Assembly (NCBI GenBank): GCA_017398765.1
Contig: JAFQEY010000001.1
Coordinates: 31,531 to 95,530 of the forward strand
Source: Akkermansia sp.
Lineage (GTDB): Bacteria; Verrucomicrobiota; Verrucomicrobiia; Verrucomicrobiales; Akkermansiaceae
Reading direction: 5' to 3'
DNA length: 64,000 nucleotides
Under the pieces are notes generated by a model. It was given only the letters and a program-made list of their open reading frames with translations, did not search any database and had not been told where the DNA came from. The translations under genes were made by a program, and so were the position numbers. Every line of letters begins with the position of its first letter. Positions within the stretch are counted from its first letter, which is position 1. Shown here one piece after another: positions 52,182 to 61,040 of the stretch.

Positions 52182-52210
52182 TTGACAGCAAAGAGCGGAT
52201 ATGTTATAAG
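52182..52210 (+). promoter_or_regulatory. Strong promoter of the glycosidase gene
   Basis: TTGACA (52182-52187), 17 bp, TATAAG (52205-52210). The ATG at 52256 is 45 nt downstream, without an obvious ribosome site. Confidence 0.7.
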
Positions 52211-52255
52211 CGTGCTCAATCGGTAGTAGTGTTGAACACTCCGGTTCGCATCATC

Positions 52256-54907
52256 ATGAAAATTTCATCCCATTACCCCCTTATTCTGGGAACAGCCCTC
52301 TTCCTGACCGGGGCACCGCTTTTTGCCGCCGTGGCTTTCCCCGGGCCAAAACCCGGTAAAGCCGAAGCAGCCGATGACGGCAACGGCAAGCTGACCCTGA
52401 GCAACAACGTACTGCGTGCTGAGTTTCATAAAAACGATAAAGGTATCATCCTTTCCTCACTCAAGGATGCGGCGGGAAAAACGCTGGTAACCGGCACGCC
52501 AGCTCTGTTTACCGTGCAGCTGCACAACGGGAAAACATACTCCTCCGGCGATTTCAGCTGTGAAGCACTGACCGTTACCCCATTGGAAAAGGACAAGAAA
52601 AACGTCAATCTGGCAAAACGGCAGAGCGGTCAGAGCATCAGTGCCAATTTCACCGCACCGGATAAGAGCTTCAGCATCCAATGGCAGGCCGTACTGCGCA
52701 ACGGCTCGCACTATCTGCGCCAGGAATTCCGCATCCAGGCGGCGAAAAATGTAGAGTTCGATTCCATCATTCCCCTCAGCATCAATATCAAAGACGGAGG
52801 GGATGCCACCGTCTCCGGCAATACAACACACGGCAACCTCGTTGTCAATGAGCGCATCTTCACCGGATTAGAAACGCCCATGTCCATCATGAGCGTCTCC
52901 GGTCAGGGTGGAAGCGGAACCTCCGTGGGAGATGCCACTGTCTGGAGTCCGGATTCTTTCGGCGAAGCTTTCCATCTGGAAGGCGGCATGGCCACCAAAT
53001 ACGGCAAGCACTTCACCGAAAAAGACGGGCCGACAATCAAAAATCTGGGACTGAGCGAAAACAGCATCCAATTCACCCGGGGTGGCAAATGTGAACTGAG
53101 TTTTCAGCAGGATTCCGGCGATGGGGGGCTGCATCTGCTGGGTGTCCAGTTGTTGAGCGAAGAGGGGCAACTCATCACTGAAGATATCCACCAGGGAACC
53201 ACAGGTATCTCTCCCCAAAAAAACACCTACACCATTCAAGTCCCCTCTGCCGGCACTTATACCCTGCGCTACTGGGTCAACACACGGCAGGGGGCCGTCG
53301 CCTGCGGCGGGCAGGTAAAGCTCTCCCTGCCCATTGCCGAAAGTGAAGCAGAAGCGGCAAACAGCAGTGATAATCTGGTACAGGGCACATGGAAGCGCCG
53401 CACCACTCTGCACAAGGGCGAGGAATGGGAAGTATCCTCCGTCATCGGACTCTTCGCGCCGCAGCAACAGCGACGCTCCTTCCTGGCCTACCACGAGCGA
53501 GAACGCGTGCAGCCCTGGAAATTGCTCGTGCATTATAACGACTGGTATGAAATCGGTATCGTTGTGCATGACCACCAGGACCCCGCCAAACGCACCAACG
53601 AGAGCATGTGGATGAAGCTGTTGGATATCTGGCAAAAAAATCTCGTCCAAAAGCACAAGGTTGCCATCGACTGCTTTGTCATCGATGACGGCTGGGATGA
53701 ATTCAACAGCCTGTGGGATTTCCACTGTGGTTTCCCCAGAGGATTCGCAGCCATGGATAAGAGTGCCTCCCGCATGAAAGCCGGATTGGGCACCTGGCTT
53801 GGCCCGGTGGGAGGCTACGGTGCCTCCAAGGCCATGCGAATCGGGCATTGGAACAAGACTCACCCCAACAACCAAATCAGCAGCTTCCAGCTCTCTAACA
53901 AGGAATATTTCAATGCCTTTGCCGGACGCTGCAAGGATATGGTCAAGAAGTACAACATGCGCTACTTCAAATTCGACGGCATCTCCACGAAGTTCCATGC
54001 CAAAGGCCCGGCAGCCCCGGAAGATGCAGAAGGAATCATCAGCGTTATTAAAGCCCTGCGGGAGCAGAAGCCCGACCTCTTCATCAACACATCCGTGGGC
54101 ACCTGGGCCAGCCCGTTCTGGTTCCATGTATCCGACTCTGTCTGGCGACAGGAGAACGATTTCGGCCAGACTGGCAGCATGGGAGATGAACGCGACCGCT
54201 GGATTAACTACCGGGACAATCTCGTCTATGAGGTCTTTGTGGAGGGGGCTCCGTTCTGCCCCATCAACTCGTTGATGACCCACGGCACCATCATCACCAA
54301 AAACGGTCCGCCGAAAGTCATGAGCAAATCCCCGACCAACTGCATCAAGGAAATGCGCACTGCCTTCGGTTGCGGCTCCGCCCTGCAAGAGCTGTATGTG
54401 GACAGCGACCTCATGATGCAGGAAAACGGTCGTCTCTGGAAAGAACTGGCCGACTGCATCCGCTGGATTCGTCGCAATCAGGATGTCCTGCCGGATATCC
54501 ATTGGGTCGGCGGTAAACCATGGGACGGAACAGATGGCAGCGTTTACGGCTGGGCCGCATGGAACAGCAAAAAATGCACCCTCACCCTACGCAACTCCTC
54601 CGACAGCAAGAAATCCCTCAATGGCTCGCTGCGCGAGATTCTGGACATTCCGCCGGGCTACAAGGGAGCGGTAGTACTCACCAGTTCTTTTGCCGACCAG
54701 CGCAAGCCGGACATCATCGGCAAAGCTCTGGACGTAGACAAAAATCTGGAAATTGAACTGGATCCCTTTGAGGTCATCGTCATGGAAGGCATCAATGAAC
54801 TGAGCTCGGCCGATGCAGGAGATTCCGATGACGAGGCAGATGACACCCCCCAAAAGAGCAAAAAGAAAAAAGGCAAGAAGAAAAAGAAGAAAAAACAAAA
54901 GAAATAA
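52256..54907 (+). CDS. Secreted clan GH-D-like glycoside hydrolase (GH36/alpha-galactosidase type) with poly-lysine tail
   Basis: An 883-residue secreted protein. A signal peptide (about residues 1-25, ending APLFAA) is followed by a beta-sandwich domain, then a TIM barrel containing LVHYNDWYEIG, CFVIDDGWDEF (Asp477, Asp478) and YFKFDG, whose Asp574 takes the place of the clan GH-D nucleophile. It probably removes terminal alpha-galactose or alpha-GalNAc from glycans such as mucin; the exact family is not certain. The C-terminus is exceptional: an acidic stretch (SSADAGDSDDEADD) followed by a Lys-only-type tail (KSKKKKGKKKKKKKQKK). Start 52256 is preferred over TTG 52229. The gene has its own promoter and terminator. 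Confidence 0.72.
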   Translation: MKISSHYPLILGTALFLTGAPLFAAVAFPGPKPGKAEAADDGNGKLTLSNNVLRAEFHKNDKGIILSSLKDAAGKTLVTGTPALFTVQLHNGKTYSSGDFSCEALTVTPLEKDKKNVNLAKRQSGQSISANFTAPDKSFSIQWQAVLRNGSHYLRQEFRIQAAKNVEFDSIIPLSINIKDGGDATVSGNTTHGNLVVNERIFTGLETPMSIMSVSGQGGSGTSVGDATVWSPDSFGEAFHLEGGMATKYGKHFTEKDGPTIKNLGLSENSIQFTRGGKCELSFQQDSGDGGLHLLGVQLLSEEGQLITEDIHQGTTGISPQKNTYTIQVPSAGTYTLRYWVNTRQGAVACGGQVKLSLPIAESEAEAANSSDNLVQGTWKRRTTLHKGEEWEVSSVIGLFAPQQQRRSFLAYHERERVQPWKLLVHYNDWYEIGIVVHDHQDPAKRTNESMWMKLLDIWQKNLVQKHKVAIDCFVIDDGWDEFNSLWDFHCGFPRGFAAMDKSASRMKAGLGTWLGPVGGYGASKAMRIGHWNKTHPNNQISSFQLSNKEYFNAFAGRCKDMVKKYNMRYFKFDGISTKFHAKGPAAPEDAEGIISVIKALREQKPDLFINTSVGTWASPFWFHVSDSVWRQENDFGQTGSMGDERDRWINYRDNLVYEVFVEGAPFCPINSLMTHGTIITKNGPPKVMSKSPTNCIKEMRTAFGCGSALQELYVDSDLMMQENGRLWKELADCIRWIRRNQDVLPDIHWVGGKPWDGTDGSVYGWAAWNSKKCTLTLRNSSDSKKSLNGSLREILDIPPGYKGAVVLTSSFADQRKPDIIGKALDVDKNLEIELDPFEVIVMEGINELSSADAGDSDDEADDTPQKSKKKKGKKKKKKKQKK

Positions 54908-54923
54908 TTCTGAAAACATTTCC

Positions 54924-54952
54924 GGCTGCGGAGAATCATCCGCAGCCTTTTT
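54924..54952 (+). terminator. Terminator of the glycosidase gene
   Basis: A perfect 9-bp stem (54924-54932 with 54939-54947), 6-nt loop, then TTTTT. It lies inside the longest frame of rseP and so supports the shorter rseP start. Confidence 0.88.
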
Positions 54953-54995
54953 ATGTCAGGACGAGGACTTGCGGACAAGCTGCAAGTCCGATACA

Positions 54996-56453
54996 ATGGC
55001 GGCAATTACTATGGCAACGCTTCTTTCCTACCTCGAAACCGCATGGCTCATCATTCTGGTCGTGCTCTTCTTCAACATCATGATTTTCGTGCACGAGCTG
55101 GGGCATTTTCTGGCAGGCAAGTGGCGCGGTGCTTACATAGACCGTTTCCAGATATGGTTCGGCAAACCCATCTGGCAGAAGAAAATCGGCGGCGTACAGT
55201 GGGGGCTGGGCTGGATTCCGGCGGGCGGCTTTGTTTCCCTGCCCCAGCTGGCAGACATGCAGAGCATTGAGGGTGAGGCTGAAATACCCGCTGATTTGAA
55301 ACCACTCAAGCCGCTGGATAAAGTAATTATCGCAGCAGCCGGCCCCCTGTTCTCCCTGTTGCTTGCCTACGTCTTTGCTTTCATCGTCTGGGGTGTCGGC
55401 AAGCCTGTCAGCGAGCTGACCACCACCACCATCGGCTACATTCCCCCCGGCAGTCCCGCCGCAGAAGCCGGGCTTCTTCCCGGCGATACCATCCGCGCCA
55501 TTGATGGTCAGAAAGTCGATAAATGGATGGGCAACATGGAGGGTGTACGCGAGCTGGTAGCCCTCAGTGAGCATGAAAAAATCGACTTCACCGTGGAGCG
55601 AAAGAAGTCAGACGGTCAGGTAGAAACGCTCACTATCCCCTGCGCCTACAAGCTGCCGGAGACCAAGTGGTGGCAGCGCAGCGGCATGCGCCAGGTGGGT
55701 ATCATTCCCGCAGCCCCCGCCATTGTGGGCAAAATCACACCGGGTTCACCGGCTGAAAAAGCAGGTCTGAAACAGGGGCAGCATATCGTCGCGCTGAATG
55801 GGCAGCCGGTCTACTCTCCCTCCGCTGTTTCCGTGGCCTCGGCAGAAGGAAAACCCATGCAGCTCACACTGACAACACCCGGAACGGAAGGCTCCACCAC
55901 CGTGAGCATCACCCCCGCTGTTCCCTCCAATTGGCAGGGCAAAGAGGGGGCCTACCCCCTGCTGGGTATCAACTGGGCCAATTCCCTGGATGCCGATTTG
56001 GGGCTGACGCATCCTTCCCCGCAATCACAAGTCAGCCAGAGTCTCAAGTGGATGGGTGATACCATTGCCAAGGTAGCCGCACCCGGCAGCAGCGTGGGCA
56101 TGGAACACCTCTCCGGCCCCGTAGGAATAGGTAACTACCTCTTCCGGATGCTTCAGTCCGAAAACGGCTGGCGGCTCATCCTCTGGTTCGCCGTGGTGCT
56201 CAACGTCAACCTGGCCGTGCTCAACATCCTGCCCCTGCCCATCGTGGACGGCGGACACGTCGTTCTCGGCACGGCAGAAATCATCCTGCGCCGCCCTGTC
56301 AGCGGCAAGGTGCTGGATTTGGTGCAGAACGCTTTCTTCTTTGTCATTCTGGCATTCTTCCTCTTTGTCACCTTCAAAGATGTGGGTGATATGGTTGGCG
56401 GGGACAGCCGTGAAACAGAGCTGCCGGCCCCGCAGTTCACCGTCTCGCAATAA
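54996..56453 (+). CDS. rseP: Site-2 intramembrane protease RseP (M50) with two PDZ domains
   Basis: A membrane zinc protease that cleaves anti-sigma factors and remnant signal peptides inside the membrane. The 485-residue protein has the active site HELGH in FVHELGHFLAGKW near residue 30, two PDZ domains (GYIPPGSPAAEAGLLPGDTI and GKITPGSPAEKAGLKQGQHI), and the second zinc motif NILPLPIVDGGHVV. Four membrane helices fit the family. The frame opens at 54813, but that region overlaps the glycosidase tail and its terminator; ATG 54996 (MAAITMATLL) is used. Substrates here are unknown; no rseA-like gene is nearby. Confidence 0.92.
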   Translation: MAAITMATLLSYLETAWLIILVVLFFNIMIFVHELGHFLAGKWRGAYIDRFQIWFGKPIWQKKIGGVQWGLGWIPAGGFVSLPQLADMQSIEGEAEIPADLKPLKPLDKVIIAAAGPLFSLLLAYVFAFIVWGVGKPVSELTTTTIGYIPPGSPAAEAGLLPGDTIRAIDGQKVDKWMGNMEGVRELVALSEHEKIDFTVERKKSDGQVETLTIPCAYKLPETKWWQRSGMRQVGIIPAAPAIVGKITPGSPAEKAGLKQGQHIVALNGQPVYSPSAVSVASAEGKPMQLTLTTPGTEGSTTVSITPAVPSNWQGKEGAYPLLGINWANSLDADLGLTHPSPQSQVSQSLKWMGDTIAKVAAPGSSVGMEHLSGPVGIGNYLFRMLQSENGWRLILWFAVVLNVNLAVLNILPLPIVDGGHVVLGTAEIILRRPVSGKVLDLVQNAFFFVILAFFLFVTFKDVGDMVGGDSRETELPAPQFTVSQ

Positions 56454-56479
56454 AGCGAAAGCATTCATCCCCCTTTCAC

Positions 56480-56510
56480 AATCAGCCGCTCATGCGGCTG
56501 ATTCTGTTTT
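56480..56510 (+). terminator. Terminator of rseP
   Basis: A perfect 10-bp stem (56480-56489 with 56494-56503) with a TCAT loop, followed by CTGTTTT. Confidence 0.8.
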
Positions 56511-56622
56511 GGGGTATTTGCTCCGCAGACGTGGTCAGCAGCTAACTGGTGCCATCAGCAAAATTGCCGAATATTCCACGTCCGCCGGAACACAGTGGCA
56601 CAATCATTCCGGGCAACAGAAC

Positions 56623-56651
56623 GCCGCTGCCCGACTCTGTCAGGCAGCGGC
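56623..56651 (-). terminator. Hairpin after the PEP-CTERM protein gene
   Basis: A perfect 9-bp GC stem (56623-56631 with 56643-56651) downstream of the stop codon on the minus strand. There is no T tract. Confidence 0.45.
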
Positions 56652-56690
56652 AAATTCAAGGTATCCGCACTCAATGAATCAGCGTATGAC

Positions 56691-59600
56691 TCAATGGTTT
56701 CTGCGACGGCGGAATGTAAGTGCCACCAGACCAACCAAGCCGAGCAGGGCTGAGGACGGCTCCGGAACAGCAGCAGTGGTAATGCTTACCTTGCCGGAAG
56801 CCGAGCCCTCATAGACCAGGCGATAGCTGGTCAGCTCTGCGTTGCTGAATGCAGCAGATGCCTCCGTACTCATTGCTCCGGTCCAGGATTCACTGCCGAT
56901 GATTAACTCATCCACCCCCGTAAAGAGCGTGAGCGAGCTGCCGACAGTCAGCGATTTTACCAGATTCACCGTTGCATCATCCAACTCTACACCGCCCAGA
57001 GTGAGGCTGCTGCCCAGCTGCAGGCTGTTGCCTGCAAGATTCAGCATGGAACCCTCCGCCATCACCAGATTAGCATTCAAAACAGATCCGGCCCCGCTCA
57101 CCCGCAAGGAATCAATGACCGTGAGCGTTGTTTCCGTTTCCGTGGAAACCGTATGGTCTGCACTCCTGAAGAGCCCCAGAGAAGAACCGCCGCCCAGCTC
57201 CAGAGACTGAAGTTCCATTTCGTCCCCGGCGGTAATCTCTGCCATAGAAGCATTTACCGCACTCAGTGACTCCAGCCCCTCCAGCGTGGCCAATATGTTA
57301 TTCTTCACATTATCCAACACCACAACCGGGGCGAAAATGGTACCGGCATAGCGGTCAAACCCATCGGCATATCCACTGGAGCTGACATTCTTCAGCGTTA
57401 CTTTATCAGCTTCAATATTGCCACCGATAGAAGCCTTATTGCCGTCAATCGTGACAACGGATGAAGCGGCAGCCCCCTTGCTGATACCACCCTTGATAAC
57501 ACCGCCGGAGATAGTCACCTCTGCGCTGCCTACCGTACCGCCGGTTAAGCCGCCTGCCACAATATCACCGGTAATCGTACCGCCGCTCACGCGGATATTA
57601 GCGGAACCAACGGTTGAGGGAGCCCCCATGGAGCCACCGTATACCGTGCCGTTTACCGTGCCGCTGTTGATGTTCAGATTAACTTGATTGATGGTTGCGT
57701 TACCACTGGCAGCACCACCGATAATGTTGCCGTTTACCGTACCGCCGTTGACGTATACGTTAAATGATGCGGCCTTGGCATGCAGCCCGCCTGCGGCGTA
57801 GCTGCCCGCAATGGCGACATCCTTACTGGGGGAGTATTGCTTACCCGTGCCTTCGATAACAGAACCCTCAGCTATTTCCAGCGTCAAATCACCGGCATTT
57901 CCATTGTTCATCACACCGAAAATGGCATTCACTGCCGTACCGGTCAATTGCGCATTCACCGCACCGGTAGGATTGCTGTTTGTCAGCCCGATCCAACCCG
58001 CCGTGGAGGTGATGACAAATGAGGAATCCGACGAGAGGGAGCTGGTTACCAGGTGACTCTGGGCTGCAACAGCCTGACCGGTAATACCGGTGTAGTTGAC
58101 ATTGCTGCCGACAACAGCCGAAGCATTGTCATGTCCCCCGGCCGGCATATTCGGCAGAGCGGTGTAAGTATTTGCCACCAGCCCGCTGACAGCGGCTGCA
58201 TCCTGAGTGGTGATGTAGGCGTGCTCTGCGCTGTACTTTCCGAGCGTGGTCGGTGCGTAGGAGCCATTAGTCCAGGTCAGATTGGTAATGCTGCCATCCG
58301 CTCCGGAAGCGGAGAAGAGGATACCGTTCAGCCCCTGCCCCCCGGTAGCAGACAACCCCTGCCCGATAAGCATATCACCCAGCCAGACATAATAGCCCTG
58401 CATGACGTTTTCAGCAGAGTTGCCGTTGTGCCAGGCAATGCGAAGATTGTTATTGGTTGCAGTTTGGGGCAGGTCTGACGTACCGGACAGAGTGGAGGTA
58501 TCCGCGCAGTAAAGAATATCACTTCCCCACATGATGTAGCCCTCGCTCAGATTTAGCGTTCCGCTGTTCGTACCGTCGCCCAGAGAAATGGAAAGCGCCT
58601 TGTCTGCCGACAGCCAGCCGCCCGTCACACCATTGCCGAAAGCTGCCGAAAAATCTACCGTGTACCCATTGTCCATGGTAAAGGCATTCTCACCAACCAG
58701 AATTGCGTTTGCTCCGTCACTGACCGTGCCCACGGTTGTGGATTTCCAAGCACTCGTATCCTGTCTCTCCAGCCCGGCAGTGCGCCCGCCGATTCCCATT
58801 CCCTGTGCCAGATTTCCGGCAATGATCAGAGCACCCTGTTCTGTAGGATGCAGGCCATCTGAGGCGTTCATGAACGCGTCCGGGGCAATGAATTTACCGG
58901 CCGTCACATCCACAAGTCCGCGATTCACTTCCACATAGACCACCTTACCCTGCGTGGAAGCACTCGTGTCCGTATTCCAGTGATTCACCCACTGCTTCAA
59001 CAACCCGTTGTACTGTTCCGCGGCAGCGCGACAGGTATCATCCAAGCCATGTTTGCTATTTTTGACTCCCCATGTGGGGACAGACATGACATAGAAGGTA
59101 TCATTGTCGCTGTTGACCACATCGGAAACGATGATGCCCATCGTCCCAAGATGGTTTGTATTTGCTTCCCATCTCCAGGTGTTAGTTGAGCTGTCCAAAG
59201 ACACTGTACCGCCAAGCATTTTCTGCATCTGCCCGGTATAAGCGGAAGCCGCCGCATTCTTACCTACATCAGACAACAGGTCATTGGTTCCCATCATACA
59301 GACAAAGGTATTGCAGTCAAAGCTTTCACCCGCAGATGCCGTGGAATGCCCGCCATAATTCACACCGGTGCCATAGGAAACCCCGTTGACGGTGTAGCTG
59401 ACAGAACCGGAAATGATATTGTGTGTGCGCCCGGAAGACTGAGCCAGATGCACATTATCAAACTCCACTCCGCCATAGGCTGTGCTGTGCTTATCCCTGT
59501 CATCCAAGCCGGAAAAACCGGTATGATACCCGGATCGGGGACCTACTATTTCATTTTCAATACCGGCATCCACCAGAGTCTTGAAAAATTGCCATCGGTG

Positions 59601-60317
59601 TGACTGGTTGCCATAGCCGTGCGTAATAGAATCGCCAAGGAACATGGTGCGCCCTACACTAGTACCATCCTTGCGCTCACTTTCGTAAGGCTGCGTATAA
59701 TCAACCGGAGGCTCATAGGTACTGACATCCAAAGTAGAGGGCGTATACAGAGTGATACCTGTCACGTAGTTCAGGTTAATGTGGTAACCCTGCGTTTCCG
59801 TGTGTGAGGAGTATTTGAGAGCGGAAGCTGAGTAGACAGAGGTATCTCCAATGGAAACAGACACACCGTTAGAAGAACTGTTTGTGATGGTAAGTGTCAC
59901 ATTATTCGAAGCGTCTGCATGTTGCCTCAGCGTTGAGTAGGATATGGGAGTCACACCATTCCAGACAGACCCGGTTGCCCAACCGGTAATGGAGGGAGAA
60001 TAGGTACTGCCATCAGAATTCTGTGTACGGATATCAGCCAAACCGTAATTCGCAAAGTTACTTTTATATTGCAACATGTAGGAGGGCAGATAGTCATGCC
60101 CCTGTGCGTAATTATACATGCTGTCCAGATTAATGGTCAGGTCTACGGTTGTTCCGGAGGCGGACTGAACCGCAAAATAACCATTTCCATCGTAGACAAC
60201 GCCATTTTCCGCATCCTGAAATGCAGATGAGAAATCAGCACTTGTGTAAGTCACCGCAGCGGACGCGCAATTCATGCAGCACGTCAGCAACATCGCCAGA
60301 AATAGAGTCTTTTTCAT
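56691..60317 (-). CDS. Giant SGNH/GDSL-type esterase with Gly-rich repeats and PEP-CTERM anchor
   Basis: A 1208-residue exported protein. After a signal peptide (MKKTLFLAMLLTCCMNCASA) comes a beta-rich domain, then an SGNH hydrolase with GDSITHG (catalytic Ser230), GTNDLL (Asn345) and DGLHP (Asp487, His490). Such enzymes remove acetyl groups from sugars, including sialic acid. A later region repeats the pattern (S)GG(T/V)(V/I)xGxIxGG, as in GGTVNGNIIGGA and GGTITGDIVAGG, likely a beta-helix or adhesive fold. The end is VPEPSSALLGLVGLVALTF then RRRRNH, a PEP-CTERM sorting tag. Exosortase is not in the window. Start 60317 replaces the longer frame from 60404, since only it begins with a signal peptide. 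Confidence 0.88.
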   Translation of the reverse strand: MKKTLFLAMLLTCCMNCASAAVTYTSADFSSAFQDAENGVVYDGNGYFAVQSASGTTVDLTINLDSMYNYAQGHDYLPSYMLQYKSNFANYGLADIRTQNSDGSTYSPSITGWATGSVWNGVTPISYSTLRQHADASNNVTLTITNSSSNGVSVSIGDTSVYSASALKYSSHTETQGYHINLNYVTGITLYTPSTLDVSTYEPPVDYTQPYESERKDGTSVGRTMFLGDSITHGYGNQSHRWQFFKTLVDAGIENEIVGPRSGYHTGFSGLDDRDKHSTAYGGVEFDNVHLAQSSGRTHNIISGSVSYTVNGVSYGTGVNYGGHSTASAGESFDCNTFVCMMGTNDLLSDVGKNAAASAYTGQMQKMLGGTVSLDSSTNTWRWEANTNHLGTMGIIVSDVVNSDNDTFYVMSVPTWGVKNSKHGLDDTCRAAAEQYNGLLKQWVNHWNTDTSASTQGKVVYVEVNRGLVDVTAGKFIAPDAFMNASDGLHPTEQGALIIAGNLAQGMGIGGRTAGLERQDTSAWKSTTVGTVSDGANAILVGENAFTMDNGYTVDFSAAFGNGVTGGWLSADKALSISLGDGTNSGTLNLSEGYIMWGSDILYCADTSTLSGTSDLPQTATNNNLRIAWHNGNSAENVMQGYYVWLGDMLIGQGLSATGGQGLNGILFSASGADGSITNLTWTNGSYAPTTLGKYSAEHAYITTQDAAAVSGLVANTYTALPNMPAGGHDNASAVVGSNVNYTGITGQAVAAQSHLVTSSLSSDSSFVITSTAGWIGLTNSNPTGAVNAQLTGTAVNAIFGVMNNGNAGDLTLEIAEGSVIEGTGKQYSPSKDVAIAGSYAAGGLHAKAASFNVYVNGGTVNGNIIGGAASGNATINQVNLNINSGTVNGTVYGGSMGAPSTVGSANIRVSGGTITGDIVAGGLTGGTVGSAEVTISGGVIKGGISKGAAASSVVTIDGNKASIGGNIEADKVTLKNVSSSGYADGFDRYAGTIFAPVVVLDNVKNNILATLEGLESLSAVNASMAEITAGDEMELQSLELGGGSSLGLFRSADHTVSTETETTLTVIDSLRVSGAGSVLNANLVMAEGSMLNLAGNSLQLGSSLTLGGVELDDATVNLVKSLTVGSSLTLFTGVDELIIGSESWTGAMSTEASAAFSNAELTSYRLVYEGSASGKVSITTAAVPEPSSALLGLVGLVALTFRRRRNH

Positions 60318-60508
60318 CAGTATGAGGATGGGGTTATAAGGGAACCTTTTTACAAGGTATATAATTTCGGGCAAGATAGCAAGCACAAATGTTGCATTCA
60401 GCAAAAAACAGGGGAAAACGGTAAAATTTACTTCACGTTAAGGTTCGGTCACTCCCGGCACCAATAATTTTGAAGCCCCGCAACAGGCTCAAAGGTGAAC
60501 TGTCACTC

Positions 60509-60751
60509 ATGATTTTCGACACCCCCTTGGACAAATCTGCAAACGTCACCATCTACCCCAAAGACAACCACGAACTGGCATACGAAGCCTATGTACGCGA
60601 AGAAAAGCGCAACAGCCGGGAAAGCACGCGCCAGGTGGTACTCGTCAAAATGGACTCCATCCAAAAACCGGAAAAAGCCTACCCCAACTACTTTGCCGGA
60701 CTGAAAGAATTCCGGACCGAGCTACAGCATATCTTCACTTGGTGCCACTAA
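60509..60751 (+). pseudogene. C-terminal remnant of a RelA/SpoT-like domain protein
   Basis: An 80-residue frame (ATG 60509; TTG 60470 is an alternative start). The end, RQVVLVKMDSIQKPEKAYPNYFAGLKEFRTEL, resembles the C-terminal segment of stand-alone RelA/SpoT-type (p)ppGpp synthetase proteins (pattern VLVxxDSxxxLxxAYPNYFxDTxEF), as recalled from the family and not checked by search. The catalytic part is missing and no matching frame is seen upstream, so it is most likely a truncated leftover in the accessory zone. It lies just left of the first copy of the duplicated block. It could also be an intact small gene of unknown role. Confidence 0.42.
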
Positions 60752-60784
60752 ACCCACCGTCAAACGCAGAAATTCGGCACCCAC

Positions 60785-61021
60785 GGCAGCGCTATTCCCG
60801 AAATTCGGGAATGCAGAACTCCCGATTTTCGGGAATCTGCACGCCATTTTTCCCGATTTTCACCCCCTCAAGTCCCTAAAATGTGGTCAAAACGCCCCAA
60901 GTTCGTCCGAATTTTGTGGGAAATTGGCCCAAAGATCGTCCGAATTTTGTGGTTAAAACAGGAAAAGTTCGTCCGAATTTTGCAAATTAGTGTTGATAAT
61001 GAGGAAGAAATGAATTATACT
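60785..61021 (+). repeat. Regulatory repeat block, copy 1 (three 33-bp iterons plus promoter)
   Basis: Contains two palindromes (TTCCCGAAATTCGGGAA at 60795-60811 and CCCGATTTTCGGG at 60821-60833), three copies of GWTCGTCCGAATTTTG starting at 60901, 60934 and 60967 (exact 33-bp period), and a promoter TTGATA (60993-60998)-17-TATACT (61016-61021). The ATPase gene begins 20 bp after. A second copy is at 62490-62693. Confidence 0.85.
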
Positions 61022-61040
61022 GTTTTCAACAAAGAAAAGC

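Noticed and set aside
52868..54502. 544-codon minus-strand frame opposite the glycosidase gene
   Set aside because: Shadow frame; the plus strand has a signal peptide, a strong promoter, a terminator and catalytic motifs.
54813..54995. N-terminal extension of rseP in the longest frame
   Set aside because: It overlaps the poly-Lys end of the glycosidase gene in another frame and contains a rho-independent terminator; the Lys/Arg-rich text is a by-product of the A-rich tract.
60901..60998. 33-bp periodic repeat considered as a CRISPR array
   Set aside because: Only three units, conserved over about 16 bp with related spacers, no cas genes nearby, and the repeat leads straight into a promoter.
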